A model generated the notes under the pieces. That model saw nothing but the letters and a program-made list of their open reading frames with translations, was not told the origin of the DNA and made no database searches. The translations under genes were made by a program, and so were the position numbers. Source: Dryas octopetala (Eukaryota; Streptophyta; Magnoliopsida; Rosales; Rosaceae). Taken from it: a stretch of DNA of 64,000 nucleotides. The stretch lies in NCBI GenBank assembly GCA_963921425.1, contig OY992833.1:30552698-30616697 (forward strand). The letters run 5' to 3'. Shown here piece by piece: positions 35,961 through 49,142 of the stretch (the first letter of the stretch is position 1; each line of letters begins with the position of its first letter).

Positions 35961-38139
35961 ATGGCCGGCGGAGTAGCCAGCGCCGATGACCATACCTCGG
36001 AGCTACTGCAACTACTGACCGACGTCGTAGCAGCAAGCAAAGGCGGCGGCGGCCTGTACAGGAAGGATTGCACGGATCTGGTCCGTCGGATCGCTCTGCT
36101 GACGCATTTGTTTGAAGAGATAAAGGAGTTGAAAGGCCGTGAATTTGGGCCGTTGGATCCGTCGACTTCTTCGACGGATTCGTGCTCCAGAGAATCTTGG
36201 GTGTCTGATCTGGTGGTGGCTCTCCAGGCAGCCAAGCGCGTCGTCTTGGTGGTGACCAACTTCAATTCCAATTTTACCCCTCCGCCCACCGTGAGTGAAT
36301 TCAATGTCGTTCACAGTCCTTAATGCTTGAATTTTGCAATTTCATTGATTATTTTTGTTTGTTTGGGAAGGAGGAAGCGAGCAAGAAGATAAGTTTCCAA
36401 TTCCAATGTGTGACGTGGAAACTGGAGAAGGCGTTGGGCGACATACCGTATGGTGAGTTGGATATCTCGGAGGAAGTTGAGGAACAGGTAACACTCGCTG
36501 GACTCTTGTTTTATCACAACTTGCAAACCCCTTTATTTTAATTTTATTTTTCAAGAAAAGGAGTTCAATTGTTTTGGGGTAAATGAATGGTAGGTTGCAT
36601 TGGTTCGAGCACAATTGAGAAGAGCCATAGAAAGATATGGGTGTATAAATTCAAGGAAGATGTCATTCCATGGCCTCCCCCAGTCTCTGGTAGAGTCAGG
36701 AAAATGGGTGCATCATGTAGACAACACTGCAAAGACGATGGACAGTGTTCCTAATAAAACTTGTAGTGCTGAATCTGCTGATGACATGATTCATAAATCC
36801 CAGAGGTTGAGCAGCTCCTCCTGTGCGGTGGCTGAAATCCATGTTCATGCTCAGGATGATATTAAGAAGCCTGACGCCACTGCAATTCCTGATGATCTTG
36901 TATGCCCCATATCTTTGGAACTCATGAGGGATCCTGTTATTGTGGCCACAGGTCAGGTATGCTAAATGCTAAATGCTATTAATCTTCTTATTTCATTTAA
37001 TTTTCTTCCATCAAAATTCCAGCTTTGCTTTTCGTACTTAACAATTGTCGCCATTCGTGATTCTGCAGACCTACGAGAGATCTTACATACAGAGATGGAT
37101 AGACTGTGGGAACACAACCTGTCCAAAAACTCAGCAAAAGCTCCACAATTTGACACTAACTCCAAACTATGTTCTGAGAAGTCTAATTACTCACTGGTGT
37201 ATTGACAACAACATAGACCAGCCCACAGGAGTGACAAATGGGAAAATCAAGAAGAGTGATGGGTCCTTCCGTGACATTAGTGGGGACATGCCTACCATTC
37301 AATCTCTGGTCCGGAAGCTCTCCAGCCGATCAATTGAGGAGCGTAGAGCTGCCGCAACTGAAATTAGATCACTGTCCAAAAGAAGTACTGATAACAGAAT
37401 ACTAATAGCAGAAGCAGGTGCCATACCAGTTCTGGTCAACCTCCTAACAACAGAAGATGGCTTAACACAAGAGAATGCAGTAACTTCCATTCTCAACCTC
37501 TCTATATACGAAAATAACAAGGGGCTTATAATGCTTGCTGGTGCTGTTCCTTCTATTGTCCAAGTCCTCAGAGCTGGAAGCATGGAAGCGCGAGAGAATG
37601 CAGCAGCAACCATTTTTAGTTTGTCACTAGCTGATGAGAACAAAATAATAATCGGCGCATCCGGGGCTATTCCTGCTTTGGTAGATTTGCTCCAAAATGG
37701 GAGCACTAGAGGGAAGAAGGATGCTGCGACAGCACTGTTCAATTTGTGCATTTATCAGGGCAACAAGGGCAGGGCTGTCAGGGCAGGGATAACGACAGCG
37801 TTACTGAAGATGCTTACTGATTCAAGCAATTGCTTGGTTGATGAAGCACTGACTATTATGTCAGTTCTTGCTAACCACCAAGAGGCAAAACTTACTATAG
37901 TAAAGGCTGGCACCATACCTGTTCTGATAGACCTTTTGCGAACAGGTCTGCCTCGTAACAAAGAGAATGCAGCTGCCATTTTACTTGCCCTGTGCAAGAG
38001 AGACACCGAGAACCTTGCCTGCATAAGTAGGCTTGGTGCAGTCATACCCTTGACAGAGCTCACTAAGAGTGGCACAGAGAGGGCCAAACGGAAGGCTACT
38101 TCATTGTTGGAGCATCTTCAAAAGTTACAGCAGCTATGA
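35961..38139 (+). CDS. PUB11: U-box/ARM-repeat E3 ubiquitin ligase, PUB10/PUB11-like
   Basis: Exons 35961-36290, 36371-36487, 36594-36956 and 37069-38139 join in phase 0 to give 626 residues. Residues 1 to about 235 form the plant U-box N-terminal domain (RKDCTDLVRRIALLTHLFEE; FQCVTWKLEKALGDIPYGEL). The U-box spans about 247-320 (CPISLELMRDPVIVATGQ, split by the last intron, then TYERSYIQRWID and CPKTQQ). About 345-620 are armadillo repeats, for example AGAIPVLVNLL and ENAAATIFSLS. Order, length and words closely match Arabidopsis PUB10 and PUB11 (around 610 residues, from memory). These ligases bind an E2 through the U-box and substrates through the ARM repeats; PUB10 is reported to target MYC2 in jasmonate signalling. 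The substrate here is unknown. Exon 2 could begin one codon later, using the next AG. Confidence 0.95.
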
Positions 38140-39866
38140 CATGTGTAGTTTTTGTAGTACCACCAATAATTATCCTATTTGTTTCATTCCTCCAATTTTT
38201 TGTCAATGAATGTTCCGCGATTCCTTTTGTGGTGTGAAACGGAGAATACGAGCTTGAGATGACAAAGCCAATCTCAATGCTTTGTATATTTGTTCCTCCC
38301 TTGTTCAAGAGTGTGTACAATATTCATTTGATACATTGTTTGCTGTAACATTTTTTACTGAAGACTTACCTTCTGGTTCGATTGTTTGGCGTGACCATAA
38401 AACTTCCTCCTCGTAACTGTCATGGATATCATTAATTGACCATCGACATCATCTCTAATGCTGAAACCCTATGGTTAGCTTCACTGTATAGTCTAAACCG
38501 TGACTTTCTTCAGGGTGCACTCAGTATGCTGTAGTGGAGTTTGATACTTGAAGTGTGACTGGCACAGTAATAGTATATGCTCTGATGGTTCTCTTAGTCA
38601 TTATCGGTCACACAAGAAAACAAATATCAAAGAGCAAGCACGTACATATTTTAGTTTAGATTAGCCGAATTAATCCCTTGTTTTCTTCATTACTTAATTT
38701 GTTGGGGTGGGTAGGGCAGCACACATTCAAAGCGTTCCTTTTGAGTGTTGGAAGTCATAAGCACGTTTATTTCCTACTCTAAATGTTTTGGCTCAATCCT
38801 TTTGGTTGATTAGTTTCGTATAAACTATAAAAGCATGAGTTCGAACGTGATTTTGAGCCGGATAATCAATACTAATAGCTAGAGTACAAAAGCGGAAAAG
38901 TAACAGTTGAGTGCTTTTTCTACGACTTTCTCTTTTCTTTTTTTTTCTTTGACCCTTCTTGCTTTGCGTCAATTGTTCCCATTTTACAGTTTTAGAATTC
39001 ATTTCAGACCAAACAAATGAATTGATTTCAGTATATTGAACATCACCAGATAATTGGTTGGGCAATGAAACTTCTCAGGTTTACGTGTATCAGAAGAACA
39101 ACAGCAACCAGATAATGAGCTGCATTATCTTTGTGAGTCGGTGAAATTTCATTCCTTGAGGTTGTCTAACTATAAGATAATGTTGGACAACTTTAATCGC
39201 TTCCAAGTTGATGAGCGGACTGTCATTTTGGACCCAATACTGGTCTCAGCCTGTGACTATTAGTCGACGTCATCAATAGTACTGCTGCCAAAGTAAACCT
39301 GAGAACTTAATCAGTTAAATTAAGATGATCAAATTAAAAGCCAGTGTTAAAAGGGTCATGTATGAATGAATCAAACCAAGTCCCACGTCACTCATGGTAA
39401 TGAAATTATGTTTTCCTAACACGTACATGCAATTTTCCAAAAGTCAAATTAATTTCACATGACGAATGGGATCCAAAGAGATTTATAAGTCCGTGCCGTG
39501 ATTGTCGTAATTAAAGTATTAAACTGTTTGTTTAAATATGAGAACAAATATATATGATTATGCAAATCATATTTGTTCCACACATCACGGGCTTTTGGAG
39601 TGAAACTATGTTTATTTTATATTTGGGAATTTAGGATGGAAAGCGAAAGCCTACGTACTTTATGCTTTTGTCAAAACACATAGATGAATCGTTTTTCAAA
39701 AATTTGCCTTCTTTGTTGACCAACGACCTTTATATAGCAACTACCTATAAAACCACGTCTCTTTCTCATACCCACCATCCATCAATCACCTTGTGAGCTT
39801 TTTAGCCTTTTGGTATCATAAAAGGGCCACCCCAGCAAACCCAAAGGCCCAAAATAGGTGACTACA
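38140..39866. other. intergenic between PUB and DUF4228 genes
   Basis: Starts with the PUB 3' UTR and ends with the promoter of the DUF4228 gene, where a TATA-like TATATAG lies at 39731-39737. No further gene recognised. Confidence 0.5.
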
Positions 39867-41510
39867 ATGGGCAACAGTTTGGGAGGTAAAAAGAGCAGAG
39901 CAAAGGTTATGCAAATTAGTGGGAAGACATTCAAGTTAAAGACACCAGTGGAAGCTGGTGAGGTAGTGAAAGAATACCCAGGTCATGTTTTGCTGAAATC
40001 AGAGGAGGTAAAGCATTTTGGCATTCGAGCAAGGCCTTTGGAACCACACCAACAACTTGAGCCAAGAGGGCTTTACTTCCTTGTGGAGTTGCCGAATGTG
40101 GTTGATAATAATGTTAATAATGCAAAGGAGATTAAAGTTCCAAGAAGGGTTCGGTCTGGGATCAACATGAGTGCTAAAGATCGGCTGGAGAGCCTAATGC
40201 TGTCTCGGAGGTCGGTTTCTGACCTTTCTGTCATGAAATCATCAACAGCAGCAGCACCGAGCATTTTGCTGGAAGAGGAGATGAATGGGGCGGTGCGTGT
40301 GAGGATGAGGCTTCCAAAGGCACAAGTTGAGATGTTGATGAAGCAGAGCAGAGACCAGGCAGAGGCAGCAGAGAAGATTGTGGATCTTTGCATGGTCAAC
40401 ACCAACCAACAAATGCATTGGAACAATAATGCTCATCATACTCATGAAAGTGCACTCAAGAGACAAGCTACCAAGGCGCCTGAGGTATGCTTAATTTCTC
40501 ACTTTCTCTCTAAGACACTTATCCTGTTTTTCTGCCATGTTATGTGCTGTTTCTTTGACATTTTCATTCAGTAGATAACCGGTGACACGTTTAGAAATGT
40601 TGTTGGACCTAAACTAAAGTACAAATATACATTAGTCAATTTTGGCCCCTCATTTTAGGGGCTCGATTTCCAATAAGCTTAAGGTAACATTGTGTAGTTC
40701 CAAAGTATAAGCTTAATCTTACCTTTAATTTAAACCCACCTTAATATATCAATTGCAGCTTTCAAGCTACTCATCTTCAAGTTCACTGAAAACCATTGCC
40801 TCTGCTGACCAAATTCATGCTTTGGCTCTTATTTGCTGACCCTTTTACTCCTCCTCAAGTCTGCAATACGAACTGTAGGTAGCCAAAAATGCGTAGTCAT
40901 GGTGTTAGTTAATTTAACGAGAAACACGTTGAAATGAGATTGAGGGTATTCAAAAGTTTGAGCAATTTGAAAATATGCCTAGCTAGTCAAGCTTTTCACC
41001 TGCTTTACCTGCTTAGTGGCACACAATTGCCACTATGTAGTCAACACTCTGTTTCCATACAACATGTTTTGGTAGCATTTCAAGGACCATTTGCTCAAAG
41101 TAGTACAATCTACAATATAAAACTCATTAAAATGATTTAAGCAGTTATTCTTAGGTGCAGGCTTAAAAAACTCAAAAATAATAGCTAAGAATCATAAGTC
41201 AATTATATTAATGTGCAATCAGAAAACGGAAAAATTAAATGTTGCAAGTTCAAGTGCAATAAAAAACTACCCTAACTAGCTTGGGATTCATGGAAATGTT
41301 TTCATCAATACTGAGAGACATAATTTGTACTTGAATTTTAGAAGTTAGATACCCAACGTGTACATAACTTTTTATGTCAACTAATTATTTCAAATAAACT
41401 ATATATTTTGAAATAGTCTTCATTCTTGTTTTGGATGTTTAAACCTGCAGAAGCGAGTGAGTTTCCGACCAGCCAATGAAGGAGAGATACAAATAGCTGT
41501 GGCTTCTTAA
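39867..41510 (+). CDS. DUF4228 (PADRE) domain protein
   Basis: Exons 39867-40484 and 41451-41510 join in phase 0 to give 225 residues. It starts MGNSLGGKK, a likely N-myristoylation signal at Gly2, as in many members. The N-terminal part (AKVMQISGKTFKLKTPVEA, EVVKEYPGHVLLKSEEVKHFG) and the basic tail KRVSFRPANEGEIQIAV are hallmarks of the plant DUF4228/PADRE family. Members are small proteins of unknown biochemical function, often induced by pathogens or abiotic stress. The ATG at 39867 is chosen because it creates the myristoylation motif; no ATG lies further upstream in frame before a stop. The 966-bp intron contains an AG at 40758 followed by an in-frame 26-codon open segment ending at 40839, a possible alternative last exon. 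Confidence 0.9.
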
Positions 41511-42478
41511 CAAGTAGTAGCCAGACAGTGCAGAGTCGATGGCTATCCACTCTCCACTCTCCACTTTAGTCTGCGCAGTTTCAGTTTCTCATTAACCAAA
41601 CACTTGATGTGATTGAGAGTTATCTTGGAGCAACTGATGTAATTATACCGTAGAATTATGACTCGTAGTCAAACTTTTTCATCTTCTTGTTTCTTCTTAT
41701 TCATATGATGTCTCCCAAGTCCCAACCCATGCATAATACTTTGTCAAACTTTTTAAGTATAAAAATTTTCTTTGAAAAGAGGAAAGAAATAATAATAACT
41801 TAAGCCTAAGATGATACATTGGCCCACCATTGGAAATTTGGAATAAAATGAGGCAACACAACATTAATCCCTTTTTGTGGTGTTATATATACCAAAAGTA
41901 CATCATAAGATTTCTTTTTCAAAAACAATTATATTTAGCATTAACTTAAAAACACAAGCTAGCTGGGTGATTTATAAAGTATCCGATACATGTGAATTCA
42001 ACTACACCATGTGCTTACAGGCCCGAAAAAAGAAGGATACCATGTGCTTAGAGAATTTCATCGAGTACTCAAAGATGCATTCCCTGATGCTGTGATACAT
42101 GCTTTGAGAGAATTCAAAGAGTAATAAAATTTGATATTTTACTGATGAAGCACGTGGACATGAAATCCACCCTATCAAATTTACATTTGTCTACTATGTC
42201 ACAGGGCTAAGCCTACTTTCCCCATTCGGACTTCATTGTTGGTAAACTTGTCAATATAAAATAACAGTTGCCAACTCTTCACAATTACAGCGTTAACACA
42301 TCTCCTTTGGGTTAATTCTTCCCCATATACAAAATAAAAGGGAAAGAAAGAACCCAAAAAAATAAAAGAAACCCAGATGGAGGGATTTCCCTCCTCTCTG
42401 CTTATCACCAATAATAGTTCCCCTAATCCTTATTAATGAACACATCTTTTGTGAACAAAAAGAATACAATGATGCAGT
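41511..42478. other. region between convergent DUF4228 and FAB1C-like genes
   Basis: The genes on either side point towards each other, so this stretch should contain both 3' untranslated regions. No separate gene recognised. Confidence 0.6.
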
Positions 42479-45400
42479 TCATGAAGACCATTGATCAGGT
42501 ACAGTAAGAAAATAGGTGGTCATTGCCTTTCGGAATCTTTTCTTGTATTGTTTGGGAGAAACAATTGTGGGGGCCGCATTCTTCGGACCACCAAGTATTC
42601 CCGATGCCTTCACCCATGTCTCCAAATGCTTGTCCCATGTATACTGTCTCATGAAATCAATGATCCCCAAAACCAACTCCTTCCGCTCTTCGTCCACGCC
42701 AACCAGCAGTGAGTAGTCCATTACATCAACAGACTGGAGAAGCATGACAGAAATTCATAGCAGTAGTCAAAAGAAGAAAAGGGAATAAAATAAAAATGAA
42801 AAACGGCCATGATTAAATGTAAGGTTATAATTGGGATTCCAACAACTAAATAGATGCACCATAAAAGGCATAAATGGTTTAATTATCTTCAGAAAATATC
42901 AACATTTATAATTTGAGGCAATCTTGTCAACAAAATGTTTCAATCACATGAAATGCGGAGAGTTCATGCTCCATACAAAGCAGAGGAGAAGTCATGGATT
43001 CGAAACCCTTGAAATCAATATTAGAAATCTCAATGCATTCAAGGTGTGAGTCTGTAAGATGCAAGAATAAGGGAAGGGGATGAAGGCATACCGCTAAAAA
43101 GGATGTATCGTTCCAAATAGCTCTTTCCAGGCTTCTCTTCGCTTTGCTTCCCAGAAATATGGGTTTTGTACGCAATGTTTCCAACAAATTCATATCTAAC
43201 AGTACTTTGTTTGCCCCTGTTGTATCAGAATTGTAACGGGATCGAGCAGACCCCTTGAGATCATATACCCTTGAAATATTTCGTTTGAAGAAAAGGTTCT
43301 CCATCACCATCAAATCCATTTTTGTTTCCTTCCCACCTTTCAGCTGTTTAACAGTGACCTGCCAACACACCAATAAATTTTTTTGAGGTCAAACACCAAT
43401 AAAATGAAATCGCAAGAATATTCAAGTCATTATCCATCCACTAACCAGGGTGTGTTAAAAATAAAATATAAGAATCAGAAAACAAGGCCTAACCTGATAT
43501 ATACCAAGAACCTTTGCAAGACAAGTTGGGCTTCCTGAGCTAAGGGAATCTGTCAGATATTTAAAATACTCAGGTGCAAATTCCTGAAAGGATTCCAACT
43601 CTGTCTTTGTGACTTGTTTTATGATGAATCGATCATCCAATGATTTGGCAAAATATACATTGCTTTTCCCCCCTTGTGCACTCCACCTCTGGCAGCGGCT
43701 CAAGGATCTTACAAAATCCACTTCATTAGGGCAGCATTTTTTCCTAAGAGAGTCGAACTGCTTTGCAAAATAACAAGTCACAGAAAACTTCACTTTGCCT
43801 CCAGCATTTGAGGTCTCGTCCCCAAAGGAAATCCTTAAATGTGGAGATTTTTTGGGATCTGCAAACAGGGCACCCATGGATGATGAAGCATCTTCAGATC
43901 CATAACTTCCATAGTGGATATAATCCAAGTCCATAGAGCCAAAAGACTGCCAGGGTGAAAAGGTGGAAGCTGCAGAATCTTCTTTATAGCTTTCATGGAT
44001 GCTCCAGCCTCCCTCATGCTCATTCAACTTATCAGCAACCCAGTCCTCGTAATTCTTGGAACTAAGGGCATATGATATTATGCTAGTGGGCTCACTATCA
44101 TAAACACCAATGACTATGTCATTGTTACTTGTCTGGGAAAGCAGCAACCGGACCCCATCAGCTATTTGAGAAGCAGAGGAGATAACCGAGGGTGTGGAAC
44201 TAAGTATTGAATTTAACTTCTGTCCCTCTCGTGGCAATGCCTGGGAATAAGTCCTTGTTACGCTAGAAACAGGATCTCTCACCATACTCCTGTAATCTCC
44301 AGAAGCATGGAATGATCTAAGTGTCGACAAATGCAACGAAGAAGGGGGCAATCCTTTCCTAACCCTTTCTTGGAATCTTTGTGCAGAATCAAAAGAATGA
44401 ACTCTCACTGGCGACATTATCCTCCTAAAAGAAGGATCATCATTTTGACTTGTCATCCTGAGAGCACCAGCTTGGAGTCCATCCGAATGTGATGTATGAA
44501 GAGGTTGAGCTTTCACCAGAACTTGATCAGTTCCAGTCCATGCAGAATCTATTCTCTCAGAAAGAGTAGATCTATGGGATGGGTCTGAATGCATTTCCTC
44601 CTCACGGCCATAATTACATGATACTAACATGGAATCTTCAGAAGGTTCATTAGTTGGTGCGTTAGGTTCTTTATCTGGCAGTAAATCATTTCCAGGAGGC
44701 ACTTGTAATTTTGAAGATTCAGACACATTATCTTCATGGCCATAATCAAGCCTGCTATCCTTACTAGATTGGTAACTTATGAACTCTTGCAGGTGGCCAA
44801 AAGATACATCCCCGTCTGTAGCCACAGAGACCGGATCCCTTCTAAGAAGCGAGTTCAATGAATAAAGCTGGCGATCCCAAACATGAGAACCAATTAAAAG
44901 AGAACGTCTCAATCGATTTAGCTCCAATATGTCTACTACAGCCATTTGGCATGGTTCTGACGTCTCCACAAAAGCAGGTTGCAGAAAACCCTATTAACAA
45001 GCAAGGACACTAACTTAGGGAAAGACAGATTCATTGTCCACAAGGCATAAAACATGTATAGACAAGGAAACATGCGATAACAATCAGTCACAAAAATATC
45101 ACAATGATACTCAAATTTTTACTTACAATGAAGTCATTTCTTTCCTTTTTAAGCAGATCTTTCAGCTCCTCGATGTGGTTCTGTACTTCACTTGTACCTG
45201 ACATTTCACATCCAAAAGATCTGTTTTTCTCTTCCATGCAGTCGAGTACATCAGATATCTCTGCATATAAGGTTTCCATTTTTCCCATGAGCTGCAAGAA
45301 AACATAGGTTATTAGAATTGAGATCTCATGAACTTGCAAAAGTTGCAAAATTAGTTCAACATTTAGCAGAAGTTGAGAAAAATATTCAAGAAGCGAAAAG

Positions 45401-48400
45401 GCACCTCTGCTGCCTCTTTTCTTAACCACTCTGGTTGAACTTGGCCATTGAATTCAAGCACTGAAGGGGGCAAATGGACAGAAAGAATATCAATGGGGGA
45501 ATATCGGAAGAATGCAACCATGCTCCCAAACCTGTTATACAAGAGTTGTCAATTTTCCTTTTAAAAAAAAAAGAAAAAAAGAAAATCACTAATATGGGAA
45601 GAATTAATAGACCAATCGAAATCTATTAGTACTCACCCATAGTAACGGAGACAGTCTCTCTGTAATGAATGGCCACAAGTAGCCACACGGTTAGCAGTTG
45701 CATGGTTTGAAAAGCTAAGTTCCAAGAACTTTCCAAAAGAAAGTCCCCACGCAGCATCTGACATGACTACTCTACGTGTTGCCGGTGGAACTCCATCTAT
45801 ATGGGCACACCTTAGACAACGATGCCACATCCATATTTTACCATCTCTTTCCCCAGGTAGCTTTAGTGAAGGAAGGCGTCTCACATTAATGGTAAGGTTT
45901 CCTTGCTGATGGGTGTAACATAGAACATGGGCCTCAGCTAGCTCTTTACATGATCGACAGAAAGAAGCCTGCCAATTACAAGCCTTATCAACTATACTTC
46001 CATTCCATAATAAGGAATAAAATAAGGGTGGAGGGGTTGAAGTAAACTAACAATAAATTACCTGATCAAAAAGATCATCACGAAGATATCTGCCAAGTGG
46101 CTTATCAAAGCAGCCATAGAATTTTATACGCAGAAGCCGGGAGCGTTCACAAACAGTTCCTTTCAGTACACAATGGCTTGAAAAGGATACCAATATGCTC
46201 TGATGAGTGTCAGCAGTAGAGAAGTACTCACTTGAAACTTCATTGTGATCTATCCTTTCGGAGTTTGTCAATTCATGGATATCCTCATGTTGACTCCCGT
46301 CATGAGGCAAAGTTTCTTGCAACTCTGGTTGGGAAAGATTTTTTGTGTCCGAAGAATGTGCAGCGAGCCCCTTTAGATCCTTGTATTGATATGGAGAAGA
46401 GTCCAAAAACACATTAGATGCTAAATCATCATTATATGCATCTGAAAATGTATTTCCAACTACAAAGTCCACAGAGCCATTAGACAAACGAAAATTATGT
46501 CCAGGATCAAGATGCCCAGACAAAGATTCGGATCCTTCAATTTCTGGGTTCAAACCCAAAATGCCATCATCTTGAGCAGAAGCATCAACTACAGCTTTGG
46601 AATTACTCGAAGTAAGAGAATTAGGGATTACTGAAATTGCAATATCAGCTGTTGTCCTATCTGGTATAGTATTTGAGTGTCTCAGTGTCATCTTGGGCAG
46701 GGTAGCACCCTCGTCAGCAAGGAAGGAAGTTTCAAGGGATAAATGATAAGCTGCAAACACTGCATACTGGACAACATGTTTGATCTTCTTTAGTTCATCA
46801 ACACATGCACCCTTCAGCAGGACCTACAAAAGAAAATGACAAGATTAGAGAACCAAGCTCTCAATCTTTATACTATATCAGGATGAAGATCATGAGTAAA
46901 TTACTATAAAAAATAGCAAAATGTTGCATATGGAAAACATTACTGTGCAACAAAGACGCCTTGGACACCCTTCAAAAAACATCAGAGTTTTCAATGGTTT
47001 CTTGTTAAACTGATTGGCTGGCTCATGCTGTTCAGAAACTTTTTCTAAGCGGAACAATTCACAATGTCCCAAGCGGGCTTTAGGGATATCATCTATTGAT
47101 GGAGTAATAAGTGCACCAGTGCACCGGGCTATACGCTCCAGTAGTGGCCTTTTAACATTCAGCACTAACGATATTTCCTTTGCTAGCAAATGGTCTTGAG
47201 CATACGAAGATACACTTTTTTCTACCAGAAGAACATTTGGGCGAAGAGCCTCTATCTTTGAGATAATCATCCTAAGATGATCATTTTCCTGTCCAAAGAA
47301 AGTCACAAATTCATTTTTAGAACTGATGTTTTCAACAATTGTCATCAGTTCTGTGGGGGAGAGAGAGAGATCAGTTGAATAAGAGGGGAAAAGAAACAAA
47401 ACCTGAAGTAGTAATGTATCAAGAGATGCCAACTGGTTTGGAACTTTCTGATATTCAAGTGCTCCTCCTAAAATAAGTAATCTAGGATTTTTGTACTGTG
47501 AGGTCATTCGCTTGTGCTTTATATTCTTTGTACAAACTACTCCTTTTATAAGGGTGCTGCACAAATCAAAATGTTTAGATTAAAGATATAAATCTGTCAC
47601 TTGTACAACAACCTGCAAAATGTCAAGGACATCATACCTGTCACTTGGACTTCCTGATGCAATACATTTAACTTTCACATAATCACCAGGATCCATGCTG
47701 CCTCCTCTGCTAGTATCCGGTTTAACAAAATTTGCAGCTTGCCAAGCTATTGTTGTAACTATGTCAAGCCAATCCTCATCTCCATCCTCTTTGCCCAATT
47801 CGAAACCCTCACCTTGTAGCAGTTGTGATACAAGAGCTCTAAAATGCCCCTGTACCACAGCTCTAAGAGGTTCCTTGTTACCCTCATTCTGTTTCTCCTT
47901 TGCAGGGAACATGCTTGATAGGCTACTACTAGACGAAAACATTGCACCTGAATCTCCAATATCATCATCTTCATCATCATAAGAAAAGAAATTACTCTCT
48001 GCTTCATCATTCTCATCATCGGGCGGAGGGGGATACCAAATGAGACCATTGTTTTCAAAATCCAGTGGCCTCTGTGATTTCTCATATTGGCTGCGGAAAA
48101 CTGACAAGTCATCAGAGCAATCATCAGTAATATCTGGATCCTCGGTCCCTCTCTCAGGCCTTTTTAAAACGGCCATAGTCTGTTGACCAAAGGGACCATC
48201 ATTCTGAGACACCGGGATTCCCTCCTGCACCTGCTGTACAGACTGCCCAACTCCACTAGAAGTATAATAAATTCTAGATGGGCAATCAAAATGACTTGAT
48301 CCCAGTGACCTTGAACTATAAAACTCATTTCTAGCACTAACACTACTTAAATCTATATCCAAATTGTCATCACAGTATTCACTTGATGGGCTGAAAAAGT

Positions 48401-49142
48401 TCTTTCCAGAATCCTCTGCCTCTTCTTCATCGCTCCTACATTAGTAAACAGAGAATTAATTACAAAAGCAGTAGGACTGCATCCTGGAAAGCATGTCCAA
48501 TTAAGCATGTACAATATGCAAATATCCAATTAAACATGATCCCATAAAACTTTTAGGACTGCATCCTGACACACTATATGCAATCTGGATGAAAGCATAC
48601 CTGCTAAAAGAGCGACGAACAGATACTGGGGATGAGGTCATACTCCTCGCAGCATGGGGAGAATACCCACAATATCGGGATTCAAGAAACCTTGAGAAAT
48701 GATCACTGTGAATTGATTCATTATCCACAGAAAACTTGATTGTTTCACCACTAAAACATGGGGATGGCGGTTCAGGGCTTTCTCGAGGAGAAGCGGAAGG
48801 ATGCACTTTCTCACTATACTTCCTTCCACCATCCCTCCTTAATTTAACCTGAGAACAAAACTTGCAGAACTTAGTAGTCCTCTCTCCAACCTGATCACTG
48901 CTCTTGATGCCATCCCATTCAGACCCCTGAATACACTTTCCACAAATCCATCGGCCACAGCTTTGGCAGTGATATCTATGACCAATACCAGTGGATTTTG
49001 TATTGCAATCACAACACATGTTGCAACTGTTACCGGGCATATCAAACTCGCCCGACAAACACCGTAAATCACTAGCTCCCCTAGAAATCAAAGACCTAAT
49101 TTTCTCTATTAGATCTGGTAGTGAACGATCAGGTATTCCCAT
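42479..49142 (-). CDS. FAB1C: 1-phosphatidylinositol-3-phosphate 5-kinase, FAB1C-like
   Basis: Eleven coding exons on the minus strand: 49142-48601, 48435-47638, 47556-47403, 47288-46944, 46823-46062, 45968-45637, 45531-45405, 45291-45127, 44990-43494, 43358-43092 and 42733-42479. All phases join, giving 1747 residues (Arabidopsis FAB1C about 1650, from memory). The start [17 protein letters not shown] matches FAB1C/FAB1D rather than FAB1A/B. Residues about 38-110 are a degenerate FYVE-like zinc finger ([19 protein letters not shown]). A chaperonin-like region covers about 480-700 ([22 protein letters not shown]). The C-terminal PIP5K-type kinase domain, about 1430-1740, has DLKGSARSR and DYSLLVG. 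The enzyme makes PI(3,5)P2 on endosomal and vacuolar membranes and controls vacuole shape and endosome traffic. The first part of exon 9 is the least certain border: the acceptor at 44990 was chosen because it keeps phase 0. Confidence 0.95.

Noticed and set aside
42491-42716. Plus-strand open frames over the last FAB1C exon
   Set aside because: They are antisense shadows of the kinase C-terminus, which has strong family motifs on the minus strand.
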